Below, piece by piece: positions 1-7,140 of a stretch of 13,976 nt of DNA. This DNA comes from Tannerella sp. (GTDB lineage Bacteria; Bacteroidota; Bacteroidia; Bacteroidales; Tannerellaceae). Below the pieces are notes generated by a model, which saw only the letters and a program-made list of their open reading frames with translations, was not told the DNA's origin and did not search any database. The position numbers and the translations under genes are program-made. Location of the stretch: assembly GCA_031268395.1 (NCBI GenBank), contig JAIRXI010000257.1, forward strand, positions 1-13,976, read 5' to 3'. How positions within the stretch are numbered: position 1 is the stretch's first letter; every line of letters starts with the position of its first letter.

Positions 1-833
1 AGCCGCTGCAAACCGTCCTGTTTGTTTCCGACAGATGCAACCTGACATGCAGGCACTGTTCGGTGTATGAGTTGCGGCATCCGCATGTCAAGACCTTTGA
101 ACAGATCGGGGAGGAGCTGGAATATTCCTACCGGCTGGGTTCGCGCTTCGTCGATTTTGAAGGGGGTGAACCCACGCTGTGGCGCGACGGAGATAAAGAT
201 CTGAACACACTGATCCGCCTTGCCCGGAGCATCGGATTCTATTCCGCTACGATCACGACCAACGCTCAAAAGCCCTTTGCCGGTTCCGAGGCCGACTCCA
301 TCTGGGTCAGCCTCGACGGACTGGGCGACTTTCACGACGATATACGGGGAAAGGGCACGTTCGACCGCCTGGTGAAGAACATTGCGACGGCCGGCCATCC
401 GCATTTGAGCGTGAACATGGTCATCAATGCCAGAAACTATCCTTCCGTGGAAGAGACCATTGAGTTTGCAAAAAACAGTCCGTACATCAAATCCATCTCG
501 CTCAATTTCCACACGCCCTATGCGGGAACGGAACATCTCTTTCTGGACTGGGAGGAACGCGCCCGAATCATCGACCTGATCATTGAAAAGAAAAAAGCCG
601 GCTATCCCGTCATGAATTCGGTTTCTGGACTGAAGCTGATGAAGCATAACCGGTTCGGGAAACAATGCTGGGTATCCAACTTTATCCTTTCCGACGGCAC
701 GCGACTGACGGAATGCCAGGGAAAAACGGCTGGCGTCTGCGACCGGTGCGGACTGTCGATGGCCGGGGAAATGCACTCGATCTTCAACCTGAAACCCGAT
801 ACCGTATTTGCCGGACTGAAACTCAGGATGTGA
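1..833 (+). CDS. Radical SAM domain protein, 5'-truncated by window edge
   Basis: The frame is open from base 3, so the true start lies upstream; the internal GTG at 63 is not the start because the catalytic motif precedes it. The visible part is 276 residues. Codons at 36, 48 and 57 give the CxxxCxxC motif (CNLTCRHC) that binds the radical SAM [4Fe-4S] cluster. A GGEP motif near base 160, as used to contact SAM, follows at the expected distance. The C-terminal quarter has further cysteines (QCW, TECQG, CDRCG, bases about 664-755), in a layout like the SPASM or twitch region that binds an auxiliary cluster in some family members. The core fold would generate a 5'-deoxyadenosyl radical, but the substrate cannot be told. 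No partner gene follows: 222 bp of non-coding DNA separates it from rubrerythrin. The family call is firm; the subfamily is unknown. Confidence 0.9.
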   Translation, partial: PLQTVLFVSDRCNLTCRHCSVYELRHPHVKTFEQIGEELEYSYRLGSRFVDFEGGEPTLWRDGDKDLNTLIRLARSIGFYSATITTNAQKPFAGSEADSIWVSLDGLGDFHDDIRGKGTFDRLVKNIATAGHPHLSVNMVINARNYPSVEETIEFAKNSPYIKSISLNFHTPYAGTEHLFLDWEERARIIDLIIEKKKAGYPVMNSVSGLKLMKHNRFGKQCWVSNFILSDGTRLTECQGKTAGVCDRCGLSMAGEMHSIFNLKPDTVFAGLKLRM

Positions 834-1009
834 TGTCCGGTCGTAAAGAAAAGAACGGCTGGGGGTCTGTATTCGCTCGTTTGCCAGATGATTTCCAGCG
901 AGTTTAATGTGTTTTCATCCTCTTGTGGAGAGGTGGAGGAGGGTGGTGCGGGGCGAATAGCTTAACGTTTAATAAGAAGGAAGCAGGTGCCTGTTTCCGC
1001 GAAAAGGCC

Positions 1010-1017
1010 TACATTTG
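1010..1017 (+). promoter_or_regulatory. Putative -7 box for rubrerythrin
   Basis: TACATTTG matches the Bacteroidota -7 consensus TAnnTTTG exactly and lies 38 bp before the rubrerythrin ATG. No good TTTG -33 box is visible 19-21 bp upstream, so this is a half-supported promoter. The rest of 834-1055 holds no gene or repeat that I can support. Confidence 0.5.
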
Positions 1018-1055
1018 GGGGTTGAAAATTATGTATTATCTAAAACAGTTGCATT

Positions 1056-1637
1056 ATGGAACAAAGTATAAAAGGTTCTCGGACCGAACAGAACTTGCTG
1101 AAGGCCTTTGCCGGGGAATCCCAGGCGCGGAGCCGCTACACCTTTTTCGCCGGCGCGGCCAGGAAAGAGGGTTACGAACAGATTGCCGGTGTGTTTACAG
1201 AGACCGCCGAGCAGGAGAAGGAACATGCCAAGCGCTTTTTCAAATTCCTGGAAGGCGGGACGGTCGAAATCACGGCCTCCTTCCCGGCCGGGAGGATCGG
1301 CACGACGCTTGAAAACCTGGCGGCGGCGGCCGACGGTGAAAACGAGGAATGGACGGCGCTCTACCCGGCTTTTGCCGACGTGGCCGAGCAGGAAGGATTC
1401 AGGGAGGTAGCCGTGGCGTTCCGTATGATCGCCAGGGTGGAAGAGGAGCATGAAACCCGTTACCGCAGACTGCTGGCCCGCCTGGAGAGCGACTGTGTGT
1501 TCCGCAGCGAAGAGGCCGTCGAGTGGCAGTGCCGCAACTGCGGATATGTCCACCGGGGTAAGTCGGCGCCGCAGAAATGTCCCGCCTGCGAACATCCGCA
1601 GGCTTTCTTTGAACTGAAAAAGGAAAACTATGGCTGA
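1056..1637 (+). CDS. rbr: Rubrerythrin
   Basis: This 193-residue protein is the size of a standard rubrerythrin, a cytoplasmic non-haem iron peroxidase that reduces hydrogen peroxide in anaerobes. The N-terminal ferritin-like four-helix domain carries the diiron ligands in family order: E21, E54 with H57 (EKEH), E95 and E98, and E129 with H132 (EEEH). The C-terminal rubredoxin-like domain has paired cysteines C159/C162 and C175/C178 (CRNC and CPAC) for a mononuclear iron that passes electrons to the diiron site. The ATG at 1056 gives the usual short N-terminus before the first helix, and a TAnnTTTG box lies upstream. The gene looks monocistronic and converges with the leftward operon. All metal ligands are present, so an active enzyme is expected. 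Confidence 0.96.
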   Translation: MEQSIKGSRTEQNLLKAFAGESQARSRYTFFAGAARKEGYEQIAGVFTETAEQEKEHAKRFFKFLEGGTVEITASFPAGRIGTTLENLAAAADGENEEWTALYPAFADVAEQEGFREVAVAFRMIARVEEEHETRYRRLLARLESDCVFRSEEAVEWQCRNCGYVHRGKSAPQKCPACEHPQAFFELKKENYG

Positions 1638-1774
1638 CCGTTAAAGACAGGGTGTGGAGCGCGAGGTGTTTAGAGAAGTTTACTGATAAAAAGAACGTGC
1701 TTCGGGAGAATCTTCTGTCAGGATGGCAACAGGTTTTTCCGGGCCGTACACCGCGCTCCGCCCTTTTTTTGCCG

Positions 1775-2344
1775 CTATTCGCCGCCTTCCGCTGTCCCTT
1801 CCCCGCACTCTCCAGTCCGGGCGGGAGCAAGCAACTGCATGAGATACACGTCTTCAAAACCCGCACCGTTCCTGATCCATGCGGCCAGTTTGCCGGCCGT
1901 CCCGTAGCCGCAGTCCGAAAAGAGTTTGACGCTCGGTTCGTTGCCTTCGGGCACATAGGCATAGAGCTGGTTCAGTCGCAGAAAGCGGAACGCATAGTCC
2001 TTCATCAGGTTCAGCGCTTCAGCAGCCAGTCCGCGGCGGCGGTACGGCCTGTCTATCAGGATGCCGACTCCTGCACGCCCGTTCAGCTGGTCCAGGTCAT
2101 ACAGATCGACTGTCCCCACCGTAACGTCCTCCGCCCTGAGCACAATCATCAGCCTCAGCTGGCGCGATTGGGAAATATCCAGCCGCGCATCCGACAAGTA
2201 GGCCTTCAGCGCAAACCGCGAATACGGCGCCAGTGTATTTCCGTAGCGCCACAGGCGGCTGTCGTTTTCCCACCTGTACAGCGCGTCCAGGTCTTCCGGT
2301 TCCATGGCCCTTAGCCGGATCGTTTCGTTTTCGAGCAGTTTCAC
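1775..2344 (-). CDS. GNAT family N-acetyltransferase
   Basis: The 189-residue protein has the shape of a RimJ/RimL-like GNAT acetyltransferase, which moves an acetyl group from acetyl-CoA to an amine. The N-terminus (IRLRAMEPEDLDALYRWEND) is the usual opening of this group. The acetyl-CoA loop appears as RPYRRRGLAAEAL, matching the R/QxxGxG/A pattern, and is followed by the typical NxxSxxL-like segment (GNEPSVKLFSDCGY). The start is a GTG at 2344, 9 bp after the recR stop and in frame with it; the next in-frame ATG, at 2305, would cut into the conserved start of the domain. It is the last gene of the rfbC-rfbB-recR operon, so its link to recR may only be positional. The last 15 or so residues are low complexity. 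The substrate is unknown. Confidence 0.88.
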   Translation of the reverse strand: MKLLENETIRLRAMEPEDLDALYRWENDSRLWRYGNTLAPYSRFALKAYLSDARLDISQSRQLRLMIVLRAEDVTVGTVDLYDLDQLNGRAGVGILIDRPYRRRGLAAEALNLMKDYAFRFLRLNQLYAYVPEGNEPSVKLFSDCGYGTAGKLAAWIRNGAGFEDVYLMQLLAPARTGECGEGTAEGGE

Positions 2345-2353
2345 CGCGGCAGT

Positions 2354-2977
2354 TTACAGTTTGACAGTATCGTTGAAGTCCACCCGGTTGATGATGGAGC
2401 GTCCCAGTGTGACTTCGTCGGCATACTCGATTTCGTCCCCGACCGCCACTCCGCGTGCCAGGACGGTCACCTTCACGCCATGGGGCGCCAGTTTGCGGTA
2501 GATGAAGAAATTCGTCGTGTCGCCTTCCATCGTGGTACTGAGCGCCAGCACCACCTCCCGTATGCCGCCGGCCGCCACGCGCCGCACCAGGCTGTCGATT
2601 TCCAGGTCGGCCGGGCCGACGCCGTCCATCGGTGAGATAATGCCCCCCAACACATGATAGAGGCCCCGGAACTGTGCCGTATTCTCTACCGCCATCACCT
2701 CCCTGATGTTTTCCACCACGCAGACCAGCGAACGGTCGCGCCCCGGATCGGTGCAAATGGCACAGTGGCCTTCGTCGCAGATATTGTGACACTCGCGGCA
2801 GTATTTCACCTCCTCGCGCAGGGCCGACAGCGCAGCGGCGAGCCGCAGGGTATAGCCCGCCTCGCGCCGCAGGAGATGCAGGGCGAGCCGCAGTGCCGTC
2901 TTCCGGCCCACGCCCGGCAGGGCGGACAGTTCGTTGACGGCGTTTTCCAGCAGCGCGGAAGGGTATTTCGGGTTCAT
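2354..2977 (-). CDS. recR: Recombination mediator protein RecR
   Basis: This is a full-length RecR of 207 residues. RecR acts with RecO (and RecF) to load RecA onto SSB-coated single-stranded DNA during gap repair. The N-terminal helix-hairpin-helix is at residues 17-34 ([18 protein letters not shown]). A four-cysteine zinc site follows (C60, C63, C72, C75). The Toprim domain begins near residue 82 with VCVVEN and continues through the conserved [10 protein letters not shown] segment. The ATG at 2977 overlaps the rfbB stop codon by four bases (ATGA), which suggests translational coupling. Placing recR behind dTDP-sugar genes is a linkage by operon rather than by pathway. Identification is secure. 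Confidence 0.97.
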   Translation of the reverse strand: MNPKYPSALLENAVNELSALPGVGRKTALRLALHLLRREAGYTLRLAAALSALREEVKYCRECHNICDEGHCAICTDPGRDRSLVCVVENIREVMAVENTAQFRGLYHVLGGIISPMDGVGPADLEIDSLVRRVAAGGIREVVLALSTTMEGDTTNFFIYRKLAPHGVKVTVLARGVAVGDEIEYADEVTLGRSIINRVDFNDTVKL

Positions 2978-4134
2978 CGGTGGTCGCCGGATAATTCCCG
3001 ACCGGCATACATCCGCTCGTAGTAGTTCAGGTAGTCGCCCTTTGTGATTTCTTCGACCCAGTCCTGATGTTCGAGATACCAGCGCACCGTCTTCAGGATG
3101 CCCGTTTCAAAGTCTGTTTCAGGCCTCCAGCCCAGTTCGCGTGTGATCTTGGCAGGGTCGATGGCATAGCGCCGGTCGTGTCCCGGGCGGTCTTTCACGA
3201 ACGTGATCAGTCCGTCGTCGATCCACTCCACGGACGGCCGTCCGTCCGGCCCCATTTCCCTTCTCTTCAGCGCACGGCGGTATTCCGGCACCTCGTCGAG
3301 CAGCCGGCGGACGGTACGGATCACGGTACGGACGATCTCAATATTCTGCCGTTCGTTGTGTCCGCCGACGTTGTAAACCTCGCCGGCCCTGCCCCGGTGA
3401 ATCACTGCGTCGATCGCCCTGCAGTGGTCTTCCACGTACAGCCAGTCGCGCACGTTCGTGCCGTCGCCGTATACCGGGAGCTGCTTCCCCTCCAGGATAT
3501 TTTTAATGATCAGCGGAATAAGTTTCTCCGGGAAGTGATACGGGCCGTAGTTGTTGGAACAGCGGGTGATGCTGACCGGCATCCGGTAGGTATCGGCATA
3601 GGCCTTCACGAAGAGATCGGCGCCGGCCTTGGAGGCGCTGTAGGGGCTGTGCGGGTCGAGCGGCGTGGTCTCCAGGAAACAGCCTTCCGCGCCCAGACTG
3701 CCGTATACTTCATCGGTAGAGACCTGGTGAAAGCGTACGCCCTGCCGCCAGGCCGGATAGCCGTCCGTGCCGGCGCCCGTCGTCCAGGCCCTGCGGGCAG
3801 CGTCCAGCAGGTTCTGCGTCCCGAGGATATTGGTTTCCAGGAATAATTGCGGATTTTCGATGCTGCGGTCCACGTGGCTTTCCGCCGCAAAATTCACGGC
3901 GCATGTAATGTCATACTCCGTAAAAAGACACTCCGCCAGCGGCCGGTCGCCAATATTCCCCCGGACGAACAGGCACCGGTTGCCGTCGATGTCGTCGCGC
4001 ACCGTCCCCAGATGACCCGCATAGGTCAGCGCGTCCAGAATCACGATCCTCACCTCCGGGTGGGCAGACAGCATGTGTTTCACGAAATGGGCGCCGATAA
4101 ACCCCGCGCCGCCGGTTACCAGACAAGTTCTCAT
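2974..4134 (-). CDS. rfbB: dTDP-glucose 4,6-dehydratase
   Basis: The 386-residue protein is an extended short-chain dehydrogenase that turns dTDP-glucose into dTDP-4-keto-6-deoxyglucose, the second step of dTDP-L-rhamnose synthesis for cell-surface polysaccharide. The NAD-binding GGAGFIG motif is at residues 8-14. The family signature TDEVYG is at 140-145, including the catalytic T-D-E, and the YxxxK pair is Y165/K169 (YSASK). The segment [15 protein letters not shown] is characteristic of RfbB/RmlB. The length is slightly above the common 350-380 because of an insert around residues 119-132. The start overlaps the rfbC stop by four bases, so translation is probably coupled. The rfbA and rfbD partners are not in the window. 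Confidence 0.97.
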   Translation of the reverse strand: MRTCLVTGGAGFIGAHFVKHMLSAHPEVRIVILDALTYAGHLGTVRDDIDGNRCLFVRGNIGDRPLAECLFTEYDITCAVNFAAESHVDRSIENPQLFLETNILGTQNLLDAARRAWTTGAGTDGYPAWRQGVRFHQVSTDEVYGSLGAEGCFLETTPLDPHSPYSASKAGADLFVKAYADTYRMPVSITRCSNNYGPYHFPEKLIPLIIKNILEGKQLPVYGDGTNVRDWLYVEDHCRAIDAVIHRGRAGEVYNVGGHNERQNIEIVRTVIRTVRRLLDEVPEYRRALKRREMGPDGRPSVEWIDDGLITFVKDRPGHDRRYAIDPAKITRELGWRPETDFETGILKTVRWYLEHQDWVEEITKGDYLNYYERMYAGRELSGDHR

Positions 4135-4718
4135 GGCATCACTCCTTTACCGTTCAAGAGACCGTCAAAATTCAGTTCCGCATCCTTCAGCAGCGGCAGT
4201 TTCAGGTCTTTTCCGGAGAGGATCGGCGCCTCTGCCTGCCCTGCCAGTTTCCAGTCGATCCCGATCGCCGGATCGTCGAAGCGGATGCCGCGTTCGCTGG
4301 CCGGGTCATACGGATGGTCTACCTTGTAGGTAAAGACGGCCGTCTCGCTCAGGACATGAAATCCGTGGGCAAACCCTTGCGGAATAAACAGTTGCCATTT
4401 GTTTTCTCCGGACAGCTCAATGGCGCAGGCTTTCCCGAACGTCGGCGAATGACGTCGAATGTCCACGGCCACGTCCAGTACCGTACCCCGTATCACGCGG
4501 ACCAGTTTCGCCTGCGCATGGGGCGCCAACTGATAGTGCAGTCCGCGGAGCACCCCTTTTACCGAACAGGATTCGTTGTCCTGCACAAAGGAGACAGCGC
4601 CGATATGCCTCTCAAAGTCGGCCTGTTTGTAGGTCTCCATAAAATAACCTCTGCTGTCGCCGAACACAGCCGGCTCCAGAAGCCAGATGCCGGGAACAGC
4701 CGTTTCAATATAATTCAT
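4131..4718 (-). CDS. rfbC: dTDP-4-dehydrorhamnose 3,5-epimerase
   Basis: The protein of 195 residues is a cupin-fold RmlC epimerase, acting on the product of the neighbouring rfbB at C3 and C5 in dTDP-L-rhamnose synthesis. The catalytic histidine lies in RGLHYQ (H61), and the conserved GFAHGFHVLS and YKVDHPYDPASE segments follow, the latter holding the active-site tyrosine. The C-terminal FDDPAIGIDW is the usual family block. I chose the ATG at 4718 rather than a TTG two codons upstream, since MNYIET is a normal start. It is the first gene of a leftward operon and its stop codon overlaps the rfbB start (ATGA). A promoter is visible 30-62 bp upstream. Confidence 0.96.
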   Translation of the reverse strand: MNYIETAVPGIWLLEPAVFGDSRGYFMETYKQADFERHIGAVSFVQDNESCSVKGVLRGLHYQLAPHAQAKLVRVIRGTVLDVAVDIRRHSPTFGKACAIELSGENKWQLFIPQGFAHGFHVLSETAVFTYKVDHPYDPASERGIRFDDPAIGIDWKLAGQAEAPILSGKDLKLPLLKDAELNFDGLLNGKGVMP

Positions 4719-4747
4719 CTTCAAACCTGTTTTTTAAAAAACGCGAA

Positions 4748-4780
4748 CAAAGGAAGTGTTTTTCCGTCAGATATGCAAAA
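4748..4780 (-). promoter_or_regulatory. Promoter of the rfbC-rfbB-recR-GNAT operon
   Basis: On the minus strand, TTTTG (4780-4776) is followed after 20 bp by TTCCTTTG (4755-4748). This fits the Bacteroidota TTTG - N19-21 - TAnnTTTG layout with one mismatch in the -7 box. The leader before the rfbC ATG would be roughly 20-25 nt. Confidence 0.55.
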
Positions 4781-4847
4781 GAAGCAACTATTTATAACAG
4801 CCATGGCGATTCGTTTTCCGTTCGGGTAAAAAAAACGTACGCTCATT

Positions 4848-4877
4848 CTTGCCATACCGGAAAAATGTCTATCTTTG
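4848..4877 (+). promoter_or_regulatory. Promoter of tRNA-Cys
   Basis: TATCTTTG at 4870-4877 is an exact TAnnTTTG -7 box. CTTG at 4848-4851 sits 18 bp upstream as a partial -33 box. Transcription would begin within a few bases of the tRNA 5' end at 4889, as expected for a single tRNA gene. Confidence 0.7.
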
Positions 4878-4888
4878 CGCCCTCAAAG

Positions 4889-4962
4889 GGTTCCTTGGCC
4901 GAGTGGTTAGGCACCGGTCTGCAAAACCGTTGACAGCGGTTCGAATCCGCTAGGAACCTCCA
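4889..4962 (+). tRNA. tRNA-Cys (anticodon GCA)
   Basis: The complete cloverleaf can be drawn. The acceptor stem pairs 4889-4895 (GGTTCCT) with 4952-4958. The D arm is GCC/GGC around GAGTGGTTA. The anticodon loop CTGCAAA at 4919-4925 puts GCA at 4921-4923. The T arm is AGCGG/CCGCT with loop TTCGAAT at 4940-4946. The discriminator is T4959, the base expected for bacterial tRNA-Cys, and CCA is encoded at 4960-4962. The outermost anticodon-stem pair (4914/4930) is a C-T mismatch. The gene stands alone between its own promoter and terminator. Confidence 0.97.
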
Positions 4963-4970
4963 TTCTGCTC

Positions 4971-5004
4971 AATCCGGACACTTCAGTGTGTCCGGATTTT
5001 TTTT
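4971..5004 (+). terminator. Rho-independent terminator of tRNA-Cys
   Basis: A perfect 11-bp stem (AATCCGGACAC at 4971-4981 with its complement at 4988-4998) closes a 6-nt loop. The T-run starts in the last stem bases and continues to 5004. It starts 8 nt after the tRNA 3' end. This is the strongest terminator in the window. Confidence 0.93.
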
Positions 5005-5035
5005 CGGCACGATCTGCTCCGGGAGCGTGCAAATA

Positions 5036-5206
5036 TCACCCCTAAAACCCTGCGTCTGAAAAAGCCGTTACACGTTCAGCGTGGCATAGCCTGTTTCTCC
5101 GGTGTATGCGGCGAGATTTCACCGGTACATTCCTTCGGGCCAAAGAACCTCATTTTCACCTCCTTTTAATAACAAAACAACCTCAGTAGCAAGCAGGCAT
5201 GAATCC
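5036..5206 (+). repeat. Dispersed repeat R1, copy A
   Basis: This is the first of three related copies of about 150-175 bp (the others are at 6911 and 11051). Shared blocks in order are TCACCC(C/G)TAAAACCCTG, GTCTGAAAAAGCCG, the hairpin CCGGTG...CACCGG at about 5100-5125, CTTCGGGC, and AACCTCATTT(T/C)CACCTCC. The last block runs on into AACAAAACAACCTCAG, as in copy B. No conserved reading frame is apparent because small indels between copies break every frame. Copy A lacks a short AT found in the first stem of copies B and C (GTGGC for GTATGGC). It lies downstream of the tRNA terminator. Confidence 0.85.
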
Positions 5207-5333
5207 TTCGGCAAAACCTCATTACCTTATTCTTTGTAACCGTACGGGATAAGGAGGTAATGAGGTCCGCCCATAATATCATCTGCTTGCTACTGAGGTT
5301 GTTTTCTTATTGGAATGAGGTGGAAATGAGGTA
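5148..5333. repeat. Long nested inverted repeat (hairpin or cruciform)
   Basis: The left arm, 5148-5198, and the right arm, 5282-5333, are complementary at roughly nine of ten positions, with the perfect part being the 20 bp around CAACCTCAGTAGCAAGCAG. A second, inner inverted repeat pairs ACCTCATTACC at 5216-5226 with GGTAATGAGGT at 5256-5266 and continues with offset matches. The motif ACCTCATT or its complement occurs repeatedly. The outer left arm is the 3' part of R1 copy A, so the right arm looks like an inverted partial R1 joined to it. No ORF spans it. Confidence 0.85.
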
Positions 5334-5473
5334 GTCTGTCCGAGACAAAGGTTTGCCGTGTGGCTGTCATAAAGCGCTTCGTTCCACGAACACATGGTTA
5401 TACCAGTGACCCGCGATCTGCCCCGGGAGCGTGCAAATCATGATTGTGAAAACCGGCCTGTCGAAATATTTCA

Positions 5474-5481
5474 TACTTTTG
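5474..5481 (+). promoter_or_regulatory. Putative -7 box for the small membrane gene and acyltransferase
   Basis: TACTTTTG is an exact TAnnTTTG match, 50 bp before the ATG at 5531. A -33 box at normal spacing is not clear. The acyltransferase gene has only 20 bp upstream of it, so both genes may be served from here. Confidence 0.5.
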
Positions 5482-5530
5482 CATCTGCAAACCGTATTTG
5501 TATGGCATTTATGATACTTGTAATTTCAAA

Positions 5531-5788
5531 ATGATTTATTCGACAATGATCAAAAAAAAGGCAGGACAAAAGATCGAAAAGGAAAAGAAGAATGGGAAAA
5601 AGACCAAAATCGGATTTGGGGTATGGTCAATATGGATGCTTGTTGGTGTGGGCATATCTCTTATACGTGGAGAACCTTTCTTTAAAGATTTCTATTATTT
5701 TGTGTGTTTCATTCTTGTTCCTCCCTTCTTTCTCTTTCCTGTATTACGTAAATCAGTAGTAGAGTATATAAGTAATAATATATTTTAA
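5531..5788 (+). CDS. Small hypothetical two-helix membrane protein
   Basis: I do not recognise this protein. From the ATG at 5531 it has 85 residues; an ATG at 5546 (80 residues) is equally possible, and the frame is open up to a TTG at 5498. Residues 8-26 are strongly lysine-rich (KKKAGQKIEKEKKNGKKTK). Two hydrophobic stretches follow, about 27-45 (GVWSIWMLVGVGISLI) and 54-72 (FYYFVCFILVPPFFLFP), so two membrane segments with a positive, probably cytoplasmic N-terminus are likely. The gene is clearly richer in A+T than its neighbours, which hints at separate origin. It ends 20 bp before the acyltransferase start and probably shares its transcript. The call rests on frame, promoter and membrane character only. 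Confidence 0.55.
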   Translation: MIYSTMIKKKAGQKIEKEKKNGKKTKIGFGVWSIWMLVGVGISLIRGEPFFKDFYYFVCFILVPPFFLFPVLRKSVVEYISNNIF

Positions 5789-5808
5789 AATATGATATTT
5801 TATTTCTC

Positions 5809-6909
5809 ATGAAAATGGAAAATGGATCGCCGGCAAAGCCTCACTACGAAATACTCGACGGGCTGCGCGGCATAGCGGCCATCATGGTGCTGGGCTTTCA
5901 CGTCCTCGAAGCATACGCGACCAGCTGTTTCGACCAGTTGTTAAACCATGCCTATCTGGCAGTCGATTTCTTTTTTGTGCTCTCCGGTTTCGTCATCGGT
6001 TATGCCTACGACGACCGGTGGGGCGGGATGAGCATCGGCAATTTCCTGAAACGCCGCGTCTTCAGGCTACACCCAATGGTCGTATTCGGCACGCTGCTTG
6101 GCGTCGCCCTGTTCTATTTCGGGGCTTCCTCCATGTTTCCGCTCATACGGGAGATGCCGCTGTGGAAGGTGATGCTCTGCGCTGTGGCGGGCATTCTGCT
6201 TATTCCCACGCCTCCGAGCATCGACATCCGCGGATGGCAGGAGATGTATACACTGGACGGGCCGGTCTGGACACTTGCGTTCGAATATTTCGCCAATGTG
6301 CTCTACGCCCTTTTCATCAAAAACTTTTCCAGGACGGCGCTCGGCGTGCTTGTCTCCGTTTCGGCCGGAGCGACGCTGTACCTGACGCTCACGCAGGGTG
6401 ACGTGATCGGCGGATGGACGCTTGATGCACACCACATGCACGTCGGATTTACACGCCTGATGTATCCTTTTTTTGCCGGGCTGCTGCTTTACAGGGTGGG
6501 CAGGCTGATCCGTATGCGACATGCGTTCTTCCGGTGCAGCCTGTTGCTGGTCGCCGTCCTTGTCGTGCCGCGGATCGGAGGCCCTGAGTCGCTGTGGATG
6601 AATGGCCTGTATGAGGCGGCTGTCATCATCGCCGTCTTTCCGCTCATTGTGGCCGCGGGCGCGGGCGGAACACTCAAGAGCCGGTTTGCTTCGCGGCTCT
6701 GCAAACTGCTGGGCAATATTTCTTACCCTGTCTACCTTATCAACTATCCGCTTTGCTACGTGCATACGAGCTGGGTGTCGGACACGAAAGTGACGCTCGC
6801 CGAAGCCGGCTGGATACCCCCGGCGGTCTTTGTCGCCACGCTCCTCCTTTCGTATGCCGCCATGAGGTGGTATGATATTCCTGTCAGGAAATGGTTGAGG
6901 AGGAAATAA
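5809..6909 (+). CDS. Acyltransferase 3 family protein (OafA/YrhL-like)
   Basis: The 366-residue integral membrane protein belongs to the acyltransferase-3 family, which transfers acyl groups such as acetyl to sugars of O-antigen, peptidoglycan or exopolysaccharide. The N-terminal signature LDGLRGIAAIMVLGFH (residues 16-31) ends with the family histidine. It is followed by YLAVDFFFVLSGFVIGY and by the RVFRLHP loop that corresponds to the conserved R-x-x-R-x-x-P region. The segment DGPVWTLAFEYFANVLYALF is also typical. About ten hydrophobic helices are visible and the length is normal for the stand-alone form, with no C-terminal SGNH domain. The ATG at 5809 is used; a second ATG two codons later is possible. 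The surface glycan it modifies cannot be told from the window. Confidence 0.92.
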   Translation: MKMENGSPAKPHYEILDGLRGIAAIMVLGFHVLEAYATSCFDQLLNHAYLAVDFFFVLSGFVIGYAYDDRWGGMSIGNFLKRRVFRLHPMVVFGTLLGVALFYFGASSMFPLIREMPLWKVMLCAVAGILLIPTPPSIDIRGWQEMYTLDGPVWTLAFEYFANVLYALFIKNFSRTALGVLVSVSAGATLYLTLTQGDVIGGWTLDAHHMHVGFTRLMYPFFAGLLLYRVGRLIRMRHAFFRCSLLLVAVLVVPRIGGPESLWMNGLYEAAVIIAVFPLIVAAGAGGTLKSRFASRLCKLLGNISYPVYLINYPLCYVHTSWVSDTKVTLAEAGWIPPAVFVATLLLSYAAMRWYDIPVRKWLRRK

Positions 6910-6910
6910 A

Positions 6911-7086
6911 GGGTCACCCGTAAAACCCTGTGTCTGAAAAAGCCGTTACACGTTCAGCGTATGGCATGGCCTGTTTCTCCGGTGCATGCGGCAGGACTTC
7001 ACCGGTACATTCTGTACTCTTCGGGCAAAAGAACCTCATTTCCACCTCCTTTTAATAACAAAACAACCTCAGCAGGCATGAACCCT
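6911..7086 (+). repeat. Dispersed repeat R1, copy B
   Basis: This copy begins one base after the acyltransferase stop codon and fills most of the 231-bp gap to the convergent polA gene. It is the most complete copy. It contains a stem made by GCCG(T)TAC and GTATGGC around 6942-6967 and the second hairpin CCGGTG/CACCGG at about 6979-7004. The 3' part ends in AACCTCATTTCCACCTCC and AACAAAACAACCTCAG. As it directly follows a stop codon it is probably transcribed in the 3' UTR. No T-run follows either hairpin. The remaining 7087-7140 has a 7-bp inverted repeat (TGTCCGA/TCGGACA) around an A-run, not a clear terminator for polA. Confidence 0.87.
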
Positions 7087-7140
7087 CTGTTGTCCGATCG
7101 CACACATAAAAAAAACCGTAATTCGGACAGGGGCCGGAAA

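Larger units (their letters stand above)
5011..5438. repeat. 24-bp direct repeat pair bracketing a non-coding block
   Basis: The segment at 5011-5034 (starting GATCTGCTCCGGGAGC) recurs at 5415-5438 with one mismatch (T to C at the eighth base). The pair is 404 bp apart and encloses one R1 copy and a large hairpin. A short internal dyad (CTCC/GGAG) lies in the first repeat. They could be a duplication flanking an inserted unit, or two members of a small repeat family; the sequence does not decide. Confidence 0.75.

Noticed and set aside
1656..1770. Terminator between rubrerythrin and the GNAT gene
   Set aside because: GGAGCGCG (1656-1663) can pair with CGCGCTCC (1752-1759) just before a run of seven T, but the loop is 88 nt; too weak to call.
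4889..5438. tRNA-Cys as an integration site for a mobile island
   Set aside because: No repeat of the tRNA 3' end is seen downstream and there is no integrase; the 24-bp direct repeats do not match the tRNA.
7092..7128. polA terminator
   Set aside because: The 7-bp TGTCCGA/TCGGACA stem places its T-run inside the loop on the minus strand, not after the stem, so it lacks the standard form.
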